Source: Roseovarius indicus
GTDB lineage: Bacteria; Pseudomonadota; Alphaproteobacteria; Rhodobacterales; Rhodobacteraceae
Length of the DNA stretch: 64,000 nucleotides
Direction: 5' to 3'
NCBI RefSeq assembly: GCF_008728195.1
Contig: NZ_CP031598.1
Location: 2,232,001 to 2,296,000, forward strand
Within the stretch, counting starts at the first letter, position 1, and each line of letters begins with the position of its first letter. The notes beneath the pieces are model-generated. The model ran no database searches. It was given only the letters and a program-made list of their open reading frames with translations, and had not been told where the DNA came from. Positions 17,067 through 25,852 of the stretch are shown piece by piece. Position numbers and translations under genes: made by a program.

Positions 17067-18353
17067 TCAGAGCGCGGGCAGCCGGTACATGCCCTGCGGC
17101 GAGAAGGCGATCGAGCTGCCGTCGGCAATCTCGGAGGCAAAGCGCGCGGCGATGATCCGCAGCGCGGTCTGCCGCCCCTTCACCACCAGCGCCCGGCGCG
17201 AGGGCAACATCGGGATCTGCCCCGGCGCCAGCAGCGTCTGCGACCAGATCAGCGGGTGCAGTTCCTGCAGGTAATCCGACAGGATCCAGTCAAGGCAGTC
17301 ATGCAGCTGTTGCCGGGTCGCTTCGCCGCGCGAGGACAGCGTTTTCTCCTGGCTCGCCGGCGCCATCGAGATGGCGCAGAAGGCGGCGAACTGGTTGATC
17401 ACGTGCTGGTCGAGCTTGCGGTCGATGATGTTCTCCATCCCCTCGATGAAGAAATCGGCATCGAGCAGCTCGATCGCCGCCGGATCGGCGGTCAGCGCGT
17501 CGAGATAGACCCAGGTATAGCCGCCGGCCTGCCACTCGTCGCTGGTCTGCGAGGCGATGCGGCGGGCCTCGATCTCGAGCACGTTGGGCGATTTGCGCAG
17601 GAACTGCACCATGTGCCGGCCCATGGCGCGCATGTGGCGGTGCCCCTCGGGGTCGAGCTCGATCAGCTTGGCGTAATCCTCAGCCAGGTGACGGCCGCGC
17701 TTTTCATTGGTGGCGTTCAGCGCGCATTGCGCCGCCAGCAGCGAGGGCGCGTCGAGCGCCACGCCGTCATAGGGGGCTAGGATCTCCTCGGCGCGTTCCA
17801 GATGCTCATGCGCCCGGTTCAGGCTTTTCTCGGGGGCGGTTTCGAAGGTGATGCTGTGCCAGGCCCAGGCGATGTCGAGATGCGCGAGCGCCACGACCAG
17901 CGCGCAGGCATATTCGCCCGGCTCGTCCTCCAGCACCTCTTCCAGCGCTTCCATCCCGTCGGGGTTGGGCTCGGCATTGTCATGCAGCGCGTCCTCGGCG
18001 GCCGACACCACGTCGCTGCGGGCGCCATAGGCCAGCAGCAGCGAGGCGGTCTCGCCCCCGGGCGTGGTCAGGCGCGATTCGTCGGCATAGCGGATGCGGC
18101 GCGCCAGTTCGCTCCAGCGGTCCTGACGGGCAAGCTTCTGTCCTTTGTCCTGGTGGGTGGCGCGGGCCATCTCCTCGTCCGAGACGGGCAGGGAGGGCAG
18201 GATGATGCGCTTGGTCAGGGCGTCGATGTCCTTTTCGGTCATCTTGCGCACCTTCTTCGCCCCGCCGGAGCCCTTGCCCGATCCGGTCAGCATCCCGCGC
18301 AGCTTCGAGAGTGTTCCGGAAGTGGACTTTGACTGATTGCTCGATTTCAACAT
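17067..18353 (-). CDS. Conserved helical protein of unknown function
   Basis: The 428-residue protein begins with a Ser/Lys-rich, probably disordered segment (about residues 1-40: SSNQSKSTSG, GSGKGSGGAKK). The rest is largely helical, with no signal peptide or membrane segment. The organisation of short helices in residues 80-300 is reminiscent of TPR-like repeats, but no clear consensus is seen. The ATG at 18353 is preferred because the open frame upstream overlaps the divergent transglycosylase gene. I do not recognise the family. It is divergent from that exported peptidoglycan enzyme, with 142 bases between the starts. Confidence 0.75.
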   Translation of the reverse strand: MLKSSNQSKSTSGTLSKLRGMLTGSGKGSGGAKKVRKMTEKDIDALTKRIILPSLPVSDEEMARATHQDKGQKLARQDRWSELARRIRYADESRLTTPGGETASLLLAYGARSDVVSAAEDALHDNAEPNPDGMEALEEVLEDEPGEYACALVVALAHLDIAWAWHSITFETAPEKSLNRAHEHLERAEEILAPYDGVALDAPSLLAAQCALNATNEKRGRHLAEDYAKLIELDPEGHRHMRAMGRHMVQFLRKSPNVLEIEARRIASQTSDEWQAGGYTWVYLDALTADPAAIELLDADFFIEGMENIIDRKLDQHVINQFAAFCAISMAPASQEKTLSSRGEATRQQLHDCLDWILSDYLQELHPLIWSQTLLAPGQIPMLPSRRALVVKGRQTALRIIAARFASEIADGSSIAFSPQGMYRLPAL

Positions 18354-18495
18354 ACTTGGCCCGTTCAGATGGAATTCGCTTTCGCTTGTGACAGCGTATT
18401 CAGCCCAAAATTGGGCAAGTCGAGGGAGATGGCAGGGAAAACATGCGGCCAGCGCATGTGGGCCAGAGGACGACGAAGGAAGGGAAGTCGGGGGG

Positions 18496-19587
18496 ATGAA
18501 CAGACTAATACTTTGTCTTTCCATATTATTTTATCCATCTACCCTGCTGTCGCAGGAAAAGGACGACCCGTCTGGCAGTGTATTTCCACCTGCGCGCACT
18601 GCCCAGATTCCCCATGTCCGATGGGCGCACCGGGCCGAATCCGACCTCTGGACGCGCTCCGCCCTGTCGGCGCTCAAGCAGCACGGCGCGGGGCTGGTCG
18701 ACATGGTGCCGCGCGATATCGGCGACTGGTGCCCGGCCTATCCGACGGCTTCGGCGGAAAAGCGCCGCGCCTTCTGGGTGGGGTTCCTGTCGGCGCTGGC
18801 CAAGTACGAAAGCACCCATCGGCCGCATGCCGTGGGCGGCGGCGGGCGCTGGTTCGGGCTGTTGCAGATCCTGCCGGCGACGGCGCGGGGCTATGGCTGT
18901 CGGGCACGCTCGGGCCGGGCGCTTCTCGATGGGCCGGCGAACCTGTCCTGCGCGATCCGGATCATGACCCGCACGGTGCGGCGCGACGGCGTGGTCTCGC
19001 GCGGGATGCGCGGGGTGGCGGCGGATTGGGGCCCGCTGGTGAGCCGGTCGAAACGGCACGAGATGATGGCCTGGACCAAGGCGCAGAAATACTGCACGCC
19101 GCTGTCGAGCGTCCGGCCCCGGGCGCGGCCGGTGGCCTGGGTCGGCACGGGGGGCGTGGCACAGGTTCGGCCGAAGGTGCGGCCGCCCGGCGATTTCGAG
19201 ATCGAGATCGTGACGCAGAAGGCGCCCGAGGTCGATATCGTGCGGTCTGAAGGCAGCGAGGTTGAGGTGCCCGTGGAACCGCAGATCGAGATCGTCATGC
19301 CCGCGGAGGGCGAGACGGCCTCGCCGGAAGAGCTCGAAATGGAGATCGTGACGCCGGAAGAGGGAGATAGCGCTTCGTCGAAAGAGCTCGAGTTGGAGAT
19401 CGTCACGCCGGTGGAAGGCGAGCGGGCCGCGTCGGAGGAGCTTGAGATCGAGATCGTGACAAGACAGGACGGCCAGGCCGCCTCTCCTGATGATCTCGAT
19501 ATCGAGATCGTCGAGCCCAAGGCGCGTGAAGAGGCGCTTGAACTGGACATCATCCGGCCCGGGCAACTGGAGATCGTCTCGCCCTGA
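18496..19587 (+). CDS. Lytic transglycosylase-like protein with C-terminal 18-residue repeats
   Basis: The 363-residue product has a short signal peptide (MNRLILCLSILFYPSTLLS) and an SLT/lysozyme-like domain at about residues 80-200. The likely catalytic glutamate is E105 in AKYESTHRP, followed by the family's GLxQI motif (GLLQI, 121-125). It would cleave peptidoglycan in the periplasm. Residues 231-363 are an acidic tail built on the motif LEIEIVTP; copies at 280, 298, 316 and 334 are spaced exactly 18 residues, and more degenerate copies flank them. The tail has no Cys and alternates beta-prone EIEIV with acidic linkers. It is unlike any transglycosylase accessory domain I know. Confidence 0.82.
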   Translation: MNRLILCLSILFYPSTLLSQEKDDPSGSVFPPARTAQIPHVRWAHRAESDLWTRSALSALKQHGAGLVDMVPRDIGDWCPAYPTASAEKRRAFWVGFLSALAKYESTHRPHAVGGGGRWFGLLQILPATARGYGCRARSGRALLDGPANLSCAIRIMTRTVRRDGVVSRGMRGVAADWGPLVSRSKRHEMMAWTKAQKYCTPLSSVRPRARPVAWVGTGGVAQVRPKVRPPGDFEIEIVTQKAPEVDIVRSEGSEVEVPVEPQIEIVMPAEGETASPEELEMEIVTPEEGDSASSKELELEIVTPVEGERAASEELEIEIVTRQDGQAASPDDLDIEIVEPKAREEALELDIIRPGQLEIVSP

Positions 19588-19600
19588 CCGAAGGTCGCGC

Positions 19601-20488
19601 CTAGGCGTGCTCCCTCGGCAGGTGGCGCAGCTTCTCGGGGTTTCGCACGATCCAGAGCGCGGCGATGCGGCCGTCGCGGATGCTGACGGCCGTGGTCTGC
19701 AGCACACCGGCCGCATCGACCGAGAGGAAGCCCGGCGCGCCGTTTATGCGACGAAGCGGCGGGCAAGGGGCCACAGGCAGAAGGTTCTTGCGGGCAAGCC
19801 CGGCAAAGAGCCCCGCCGCGCGCCGCCGCCCCGAAAGCACGTTGATCGCCGCCGGTACCTTGCCGCCGCCATCGGTATGCACCTCGATATCCTCGGCGAA
19901 GAGATCCAGCAGCCGCTGCATGTCGCCCTGGCGGCTGGCTTCCCAGAAGGCCGCGATGATCGGGCGGGCGGCGTCGAGCGAGGGCGCCGCCGGCGGCTCG
20001 GCCCCGGCCAGCCGCTTGCGGGCACGCGACACCAGTTGCCGACAGGTCGCGGGGGTGCGCCCCACCACCTGCGCGATCTCCTCGAACCCGTAGTCGAACG
20101 CATCGCGCAGCAGGAAGGCCGCGCGCATCTCGGGCGATAATGTCTCCAGCAGCAGGATCAGCGCGATGCTCACATCCTCGGTCACCATCCATTGCTGCTC
20201 GGGCGTCGGATCCGGGCTTTCCAGCAGCGGCTCGGGCAGCCACGCGCCCACGTAGCTCTCGCGCTGGCGGCGGGCCGATTTCAGGTGGTCGAGACAGAGG
20301 CGGCTGACGACCGTGGTCAGCCAGCGCGCGGGGCTGTCCAGCGTGTCGAAATCCTGCGCGGCAAGGCGCAGCCAGGCCTGTTGCAGGATGTCCTCGGTTT
20401 CGGCGACCGATCCGGTCATGCGATAGGCGAGCCCCGCCAGACGGCGGCGCTCGCCCTCGAAGACGGTCAGCGGCCGGTCAGGCGGCAT
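19601..20488 (-). CDS. ECF41-type RNA polymerase sigma factor with SnoaL-like C-terminal domain
   Basis: This 295-residue sigma factor has sigma-2 (RRRLAGLAYRMTGSVAETEDILQQAWLRL, about 14-42) and sigma-4 (region FEEIAQVVGRTPATCRQLVSRARKRL, about 135-160). A C-terminal domain of about 120 residues of the SnoaL/NTF2 type follows (IIAAFWEASRQGDMQRLLDLFAEDIEVHTDGGGK). That fusion defines the ECF41/SigJ group, in which the extra domain acts as a built-in modulator instead of a separate anti-sigma factor. The gene overlaps the preceding AhpD-like gene by 11 bases; ECF41 genes are typically paired with carboxymuconolactone-decarboxylase-like, oxidoreductase or epimerase genes. Confidence 0.93.
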   Translation of the reverse strand: MPPDRPLTVFEGERRRLAGLAYRMTGSVAETEDILQQAWLRLAAQDFDTLDSPARWLTTVVSRLCLDHLKSARRQRESYVGAWLPEPLLESPDPTPEQQWMVTEDVSIALILLLETLSPEMRAAFLLRDAFDYGFEEIAQVVGRTPATCRQLVSRARKRLAGAEPPAAPSLDAARPIIAAFWEASRQGDMQRLLDLFAEDIEVHTDGGGKVPAAINVLSGRRRAAGLFAGLARKNLLPVAPCPPLRRINGAPGFLSVDAAGVLQTTAVSIRDGRIAALWIVRNPEKLRHLPREHA

Positions 20489-20939
20489 CGCGGTCCTCTC
20501 GTGCCGGGTGGACCGAGCGGAACCCCACGGCGAACCGGTTCCACGCGTTGATCACGTTGATGACAAGGGTCAGGTCGGCCTGTTCGGTTTCGCTGAACTC
20601 GGCGGCCAGCGCGGCGTAATCACGCTCCGGCGCGGCGGTCGCCTCGAGCCGGGTCAGCGCCTCGGCCCAGGCCAGCGCGGCCCGTTCGCGTCGCGAGAAG
20701 GCCGGGCTTTCGCGCCATGCCGCCAGCACGTCGAGCTGTTGCTGGGTGATCCCGGCCTTGCGGGCGTCGGGCGCGTGCATGTCGAGACAATAGGCGCAGC
20801 CGTTGATCTGCGACACGCGCATCTTGACCAGCTCGCGCAGCGCCAGCGGGATCGACAGGCTGCGGCTTGCCTCCTCCAGCGCCAGCATCGCCTTGGCGGC
20901 CTCGGGCGAGGCGGTATGGAAATTCAGTCGGGGTGTCAT
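20478..20939 (-). CDS. AhpD-like carboxymuconolactone decarboxylase family protein
   Basis: The 153-residue all-helical protein carries the redox motif CxxC followed by His (CAYCLDMH), as in AhpD alkylhydroperoxidase-like proteins. NAWNRFAVGFR near the C-terminus also fits this family. It probably acts as a small cytoplasmic peroxidase or thiol-reactive protein. It is the first gene of a two-gene operon with the ECF41 sigma factor and is preceded by a sequence matching the ECF41 promoter consensus, so it is the likely regulatory target of that sigma factor. The ATG at 20939 is preceded by a good AAGGAG. Confidence 0.92.
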   Translation of the reverse strand: MTPRLNFHTASPEAAKAMLALEEASRSLSIPLALRELVKMRVSQINGCAYCLDMHAPDARKAGITQQQLDVLAAWRESPAFSRRERAALAWAEALTRLEATAAPERDYAALAAEFSETEQADLTLVINVINAWNRFAVGFRSVHPAREDRDAA

Positions 20940-20974
20940 GGGGCAACTCCTTTCAAGGTTGGGTCTGCCTGCAT

Positions 20975-21001
20975 GACGATCTGCCGCCCCGGTTTGTGAC
21001 A
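20975..21001 (-). promoter_or_regulatory. ECF41-type promoter upstream of the ahpD-like/sigma operon
   Basis: On the minus strand, TGTCACA (21001-20995) is followed after exactly 16 bases by CGTC (20978-20975). This matches the promoter pattern published for ECF41 sigma factors. The start codon at 20939 is about 36 bases downstream, which implies autoregulation of the operon. A 9-bp inverted repeat (20982-20990 with 21002-21010) overlaps it and could also serve as a weak pepN terminator. Confidence 0.7.
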
Positions 21002-21021
21002 GGGGCGGCATGATTTTTCGC

Positions 21022-23574
21022 TCACGCCCCGCGGATGCGGCTGACCATCTCCGTGGTGTCGCGGCTGAGCCCCTCGACCGCGAGGATGCGGTCCAGTTCG
21101 GCGGCGATCTTCGCCTGCCGGTCGGCATCGTAGCGCCTCCACGTCTCGAAGGCCGAGCACATGCGCGCCGTGGTCTGCGGGTTGAGCGGGTCGAGCTTGA
21201 TCAGCCAGTCCGCCAGCACCCGGTAGCCTTTCCCCGACGCATGGTGGAAGCCCACCGCGTTCATCGCCAGCGCGCCAAGCGTGGCGCGGAAACGGTTCGG
21301 GTTCTTCATGCTGAAATCGGGGTGCCCGGTCAGCCGTTCGGCCACGTCCGCCGCGTCTTCGGGGGCGGCGTTGACGACCTGGAGGGAGAACCACTTGTCG
21401 ATGACCAGCCGGTCATGCCGCCACTGGTCATAGAAGGCCTGCGTCGCCGCGTCGCCCTTGCCCGCCTGCAACAGGCAGGAGAAGGCGGCGAGCTGCTGGG
21501 TCATGTTGTCGGCGGCGTCATACTGGGCCTGCGCCTGTGCGCCGCCATCGAGCCGGGTGATGAGCCCGAGCGCCCCGTTGGCCAGCGCCCGCGCGCCCGA
21601 TTGTTCGGCATTGGGCTGGTAGGGCTCGGTCACCTGGTATTGCGCGTAAAGCTTCGGCGCGAGGTCCTGCATCGCCTCGGCGCGGGCGTGCTTGAGGGTT
21701 TCCAGCGCCTCCCAGATCGCCTGCGGGTCGGGGGTGGTGCCGCCATCGTAAAGCGCCTGGGCCAGGTCGTCCTGCGAGGGCAGCCCAAGCGCCAGCCAGC
21801 GGAAGGCCGGGTCGAGGCTGTCATCGCGCAGCATGGCCTGCACCGCGTCGAGATAGAGGTCGTCGGGCTGGGCCCCGTCGCGTAGCATCGCCAGCAACCC
21901 ATCGCGCGCCAGGTCGCGGCCCGCTTCCCACTTGTTGAACGGGTCGGTGTCATGGGCCAGCAGGAAGGCGCGCTCGGCATTGTCGGTCTCGCGCTCGACG
22001 ATCACCGGGGCCGAGAAGCCGCGCAGGACCGATGGCACCGGCTTGGCGCCGAGCCCCTCGAAGCTGAAGCTCTGCTTGGTCTCCGTCATTTCCAGCACCT
22101 GCGTTTCAAGTACCTCGTCGCCATTGGGGCCCAGCAGCCCCACGGCGATGGGAATGACCCGCGGCGGCTTGTCGGTCTGGCCCGGCGTGGGCGGCGTCGA
22201 CTGCTCGAAATGTAGCGTATAGGTGCCGTCTGCATAGTCGTCGGTGACTTTCAGGCGCGGCGTGCCCGCATCGGTGTACCAGCGCATGAACTGCGTGAGA
22301 TCGCGCCCCGTCGCCTCCTCGAAGACGGCAAGCCAGTCCTCGATCGTGGCGGCATCGCCGTCATGGCGCTCGAAATAGAGGTCGAGCGCCTTGGCATACC
22401 CCTCGTCCCCCACCAGCGTCTTGAGCATCCCGATCAGCTCGGCGCCCTTTTCATAGACCGTGGCGGTGTAGAAGTTGTTGATCTCGACAAAGCTTTCGGG
22501 CCGCACCGGGTGCGCCAGCGGGCCGTTATCCTCGCGGAACTGCCGGGCGCGCAGGGCGATCACGTCGGAAATCCGCTTGACCGCGGCCGAGCGCATGTCG
22601 GCGGTGAACTCGCTGTCGCGGAAGACGGTCAGGCCCTCCTTCAGGCACAGCTGGAACCAGTCGCGGCAGGTGATGCGGTTGCCCGTCCAGTTGTGGAAAT
22701 ACTCATGCGCGATGATCGCCTCGATCCGTTCGAAATTCATGTCGGTCGAGGTGGCCGGGTTGGCCAGAACGGCGGCCGAGTTGAAGATGTTCAGCCCCTT
22801 GTTCTCCATCGCGCCCATGTTGAAATCGTCGACCGCAACGATGTTGAAGATGTCGAGGTCGTATTCCCGGCCATAGACCTCCTCGTCCCACTTCATCGAC
22901 TTGATCAGGCTCTCCATGGCGAAGGCGCATTTGTTCTCGTCGCCGGGGCGGACCCAGACGTTGAGCTCGACGGGCTTGCCCGACCGCGTGGTGAAGTGGC
23001 CCGGATGGTTCACCAGGTCACCGGCCACCAAGGCAAAGAGATAGGCGGGCTTGGGCCACGGGTCGTGCCATTCGGCAAAGCCGTCGCCCTGCGCGCCGGG
23101 GTTGCCGTTCGACAGCAGCACCTTTTCCTCCCCCTCGATCCGCACGTCGAAGGGGGCCAGCACGTCGGGGCGGTCGGGATAATAGGTGATCTTGCGGAAG
23201 CCCTCGGCCTCGCATTGGGTGCAGTACATGCCGTTCGACATGTAAAGCCCCTCGAGCGCGGTGTTGGCCTGGGGGTCGATCTCGACCTCGGCCTCCCAGA
23301 CGAAGGGGGTGTCGGGCACCTCGCAGGTCAGGCCCTCGTCGGTCACGTCGGGGGCGACGGGCTGGCCGTCGATACTGGCCGAGATCAGCTTGAGCTTCTC
23401 GCCATGCAGGAAAAAGCGGCGGTCTTGCGCCTCCGGATTGGGCCGGAAGGCAATGCGCGAGATCACCCGCGTGGCAGACGGATCAAGCCGGAAGGTCAGC
23501 GCGACCTCGTCGATGCGAAAGCCGAAGGGCGTATAGTCCTTCAGGTAGATCGTCTGGGGGGATGCGTCCTTCAT
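21022..23574 (-). CDS. pepN: Aminopeptidase N (M1 family)
   Basis: This 850-residue cytoplasmic zinc aminopeptidase removes N-terminal residues from peptides. The exopeptidase motif GAMEN (in NMGAMENKG) and the zinc site HEYFHNWTGNRITCRDW with the distal glutamate in LKEGLTVFRD follow the HExxH-18-E rule. Length matches the E. coli-type PepN (about 870 residues). The DUF3458 C-terminal helical region is present. The ATG at 23574 begins the family-typical N-terminus (KDASPQTIYLKDYTPF); the open frame extends upstream only across an intergenic region. Confidence 0.97.
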   Translation of the reverse strand: MKDASPQTIYLKDYTPFGFRIDEVALTFRLDPSATRVISRIAFRPNPEAQDRRFFLHGEKLKLISASIDGQPVAPDVTDEGLTCEVPDTPFVWEAEVEIDPQANTALEGLYMSNGMYCTQCEAEGFRKITYYPDRPDVLAPFDVRIEGEEKVLLSNGNPGAQGDGFAEWHDPWPKPAYLFALVAGDLVNHPGHFTTRSGKPVELNVWVRPGDENKCAFAMESLIKSMKWDEEVYGREYDLDIFNIVAVDDFNMGAMENKGLNIFNSAAVLANPATSTDMNFERIEAIIAHEYFHNWTGNRITCRDWFQLCLKEGLTVFRDSEFTADMRSAAVKRISDVIALRARQFREDNGPLAHPVRPESFVEINNFYTATVYEKGAELIGMLKTLVGDEGYAKALDLYFERHDGDAATIEDWLAVFEEATGRDLTQFMRWYTDAGTPRLKVTDDYADGTYTLHFEQSTPPTPGQTDKPPRVIPIAVGLLGPNGDEVLETQVLEMTETKQSFSFEGLGAKPVPSVLRGFSAPVIVERETDNAERAFLLAHDTDPFNKWEAGRDLARDGLLAMLRDGAQPDDLYLDAVQAMLRDDSLDPAFRWLALGLPSQDDLAQALYDGGTTPDPQAIWEALETLKHARAEAMQDLAPKLYAQYQVTEPYQPNAEQSGARALANGALGLITRLDGGAQAQAQYDAADNMTQQLAAFSCLLQAGKGDAATQAFYDQWRHDRLVIDKWFSLQVVNAAPEDAADVAERLTGHPDFSMKNPNRFRATLGALAMNAVGFHHASGKGYRVLADWLIKLDPLNPQTTARMCSAFETWRRYDADRQAKIAAELDRILAVEGLSRDTTEMVSRIRGA

Positions 23575-23688
23575 CGTGGCCTCCGCTGGCGGAACATTTG
23601 GGGTTGGGCGCACGTTATTTCCCCAAGCAGGGGGCTGCAATGGCACTGCCCCGCGATTTTCGCATTCAGCATTGAGAGGAAGGACACC

Positions 23689-23892
23689 GTGTCTGCACCC
23701 GAACCCGATCTCGAAACAGCGAAACGCCGTCACAAGGGCCCGCTTGTCGGCATCGCCATCGCCGTTGGCTTTGCCATCGTGTTGTTGGGCGCGCTCGCCC
23801 TTTGGGTCTCCTACCAGGGCAATGAACCGGGCAACGGCGCCTCGCAGATCGACGGGCGGACCGGCGCCGAGGAACAGAGCGACGGGGCCTGA
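23689..23892 (+). CDS. Small single-pass membrane protein
   Basis: This 67-residue protein starts at GTG 23689, with GAGAGGAAGG placed just upstream. A charged N-terminus (PEPDLETAKRRHKGP) precedes one transmembrane helix (about residues 18-41) and a short hydrophilic tail rich in Gly, Glu and Gln. The topology is probably N-in. It is divergent from pepN. I do not know a function; small proteins of this kind are common in Rhodobacterales. Confidence 0.65.
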   Translation: MSAPEPDLETAKRRHKGPLVGIAIAVGFAIVLLGALALWVSYQGNEPGNGASQIDGRTGAEEQSDGA

Positions 23893-24036
23893 GGCGCGGC
23901 GGCGGGACCTGCCTCTTTCGTGGTCATCCCGCGCGATTCTGCATAAGCGCGCGTCCGGTTGTGCGGGAATAGCTGTTTCCATATCATCTGTTGGATTATA
24001 TCCAGAGTCACAGGCTCGAACGGACAGAGGATCAGC

Positions 24037-24813
24037 ATGACCCGCCCGATCATCGGCATCATCGGCAACAGTTATCTTATCGACGGCAGCTACCCGGTTC
24101 ATGCCGGCGGCCAGATGAACTCGGACGCGGTCGCGCAGGTGGCCGACTGCATCCCGATGATCGTGCCCACCGATCCGCGCTTCATGTCGGTCGACGAACT
24201 GCTCGAGGCCTGCGATGGCTTCCTGCTGACCGGCGGGCGGCCCAACGTCCACCCAGAGGAATACGGCCACGAGCCGACCGAGGCACATGGCACCTTCGAC
24301 CGGTCGCGCGACGCGATCTCGCTGCCGCTGGTGCGGGCCTGTGTCGAACGCGGGCAGCCGATCTTCGGCGTCTGCCGCGGCTTCCAGGAGGTGAACGTGG
24401 CGCTGGGCGGCACGTTGCACCCCGAGATCCGTGACCTTCCGGGGCGCGAGAACCACCGCATGCCCCCCGACGGCACCATCGAAGAGAAATTCGCCCTGCG
24501 CCATTCGGTGAAGTTCACCGAGGGCGGGGTCTTCCACCGCCTGCTGGGCGAGGCCGAGGTGATGACCAACACCCTTCACGGGCAGGGCATCATCGACCCG
24601 GGCCGCGGCGTGGTGATCGACGGCTACGCCCCCGACGGCACGCCCGAGGCGATCTATGTCGAGGGCGCGCGGGGCTTCACCCTGTCGGTGCAGTGGCACC
24701 CCGAGTACAACGCCGCCGCAGACCCGGTCAGCCGCGCGCTCTTCGGCGCGTTCGGGCAGGCCGCGCGCGACTGGGCGGCAGGGCGGTCGGCGCCGGTGCG
24801 GCGCTCGGCCTGA
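24037..24813 (+). CDS. Class I glutamine amidotransferase, gamma-glutamyl-GABA hydrolase family (C26)
   Basis: The 258-residue protein has the C26 triad: C113 in the nucleophile elbow GVCRGFQ, and H221 and E223 in WHPEY. The first strand PIIGIIGNSY and the loop TGGRPNVHPEEYG are typical of PuuD-like enzymes, which hydrolyse gamma-glutamyl-gamma-aminobutyrate in putrescine catabolism. No other puu genes are next to it, so the physiological substrate is open. The ATG at 24037 follows GGACAGAGG. The gene is transcribed alone. Confidence 0.88.
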   Translation: MTRPIIGIIGNSYLIDGSYPVHAGGQMNSDAVAQVADCIPMIVPTDPRFMSVDELLEACDGFLLTGGRPNVHPEEYGHEPTEAHGTFDRSRDAISLPLVRACVERGQPIFGVCRGFQEVNVALGGTLHPEIRDLPGRENHRMPPDGTIEEKFALRHSVKFTEGGVFHRLLGEAEVMTNTLHGQGIIDPGRGVVIDGYAPDGTPEAIYVEGARGFTLSVQWHPEYNAAADPVSRALFGAFGQAARDWAAGRSAPVRRSA

Positions 24814-25011
24814 TTTTTCCCGACCGGTGACGTTGGACTTGCGGGCGAGGCCCCCGCACGGCTAGGCTGTTCTCAGGCGCGGCCCGCGCCTCCTCCCTCC
24901 GATCCGGGGCAGCATTGCACATGCAGGGCCATTTTCCGCATCCAACCCGCACTTGCCGGGGCCGCGCATGAGGAGGGGTTGCGTGTCTGGCCCGGTTGCG
25001 GAGGTATCGGA

Positions 25012-25707
25012 ATGAGGCTGTCAGCCCCCATCTACAAACTGAAACGTCAGGCGAAACGTCTGGCGCGCGACGAGGGCATCGCCCTTCACGCCGCGCTCGA
25101 CCGGATTGCCACGGAGCAGGGCTTCAAGTCCTGGAGCCACTTGGCCTCGGCAGCACAGCCCGGCCCGGCGGACAGCGTGCTGCGCCAGCTGGAACCGGGC
25201 GACATGCTGCTCGTCGCGGCCCGGCCGGGGCAGGGGAAGACCCTGCTGGGCCTCGAACTGGCGCTTGGCGCCGGGTCTTTGGGCCGCAAGGGCGTGTTCT
25301 TCACACTCGACTACACCCGTCGCGACGTCGACGAGCACCTGGCCCGCCTGCCGGGGCAGGGCGAGATCGTCGTCGACACCTCCGACGAGATCTGCGCGGC
25401 CTACATCACCGACCGGCTGACGCGGCTCGACACGCCGGCGCTGGCGGTGATCGACTACCTCCAGATCCTCGACCAGCGGCGCGAGACCCCGCCGCTCGCC
25501 GATCAACTGGCGGCGCTGAAGGCCCATGCCAGGGCGGCGGGCGCCATCCTCGCCATGATCTCGCAGGTCGACCGGGCCTTCGACCCGGCCAGGGGCCAAC
25601 TGCCCGGGATCATGGATATCCGCATGCCCAACCCGTTCGATCCGGGGCTCTTCGACAAGGCCTGTTTCCTGCATGACGGGCAGGTGCGGATGGGCCGGGT
25701 GGGCTGA
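25012..25707 (+). CDS. Small DnaB-like RecA-fold ATPase
   Basis: The 231-residue protein has Walker A RPGQGKT (71-77) and Walker B with the DnaB-type motif IDYLQ (147-151). A central region similar to the C-terminal ATPase domain of replicative helicases follows, and SQVDR (about 184) may be the sensor. The helicase N-terminal primase-interaction domain is missing. Instead, residues 7-47 are a short helical segment (KRQAKRLARDEGIALHAALD and a GFKSWSHL ending) resembling a small domain found at the N-terminus of several prokaryotic proteins. GGAGG lies 8 bases before the ATG. Function is unknown; it could be a DNA-remodelling or plasmid/phage-derived ATPase. Confidence 0.8.
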   Translation: MRLSAPIYKLKRQAKRLARDEGIALHAALDRIATEQGFKSWSHLASAAQPGPADSVLRQLEPGDMLLVAARPGQGKTLLGLELALGAGSLGRKGVFFTLDYTRRDVDEHLARLPGQGEIVVDTSDEICAAYITDRLTRLDTPALAVIDYLQILDQRRETPPLADQLAALKAHARAAGAILAMISQVDRAFDPARGQLPGIMDIRMPNPFDPGLFDKACFLHDGQVRMGRVG

Positions 25708-25852
25708 GGCCGCGGCGCGGTAAATTTGCCCGCCGCCCTTGATCGCCGGACAGAATCGTTGAAAACTCAAAGGATTACATGCACGGGGCCGGCGGCATCT
25801 GCCCGCCGGTCTCATGTGCCGAAAGTCATTTTTTCAAAGAAAGGTAATTGGT

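Noticed and set aside
21058..23892. Long plus-strand open frames opposite pepN
   Set aside because: Only the last 67 codons (23689-23892) lie outside pepN and look coding with their own Shine-Dalgarno; the rest is antisense to pepN.
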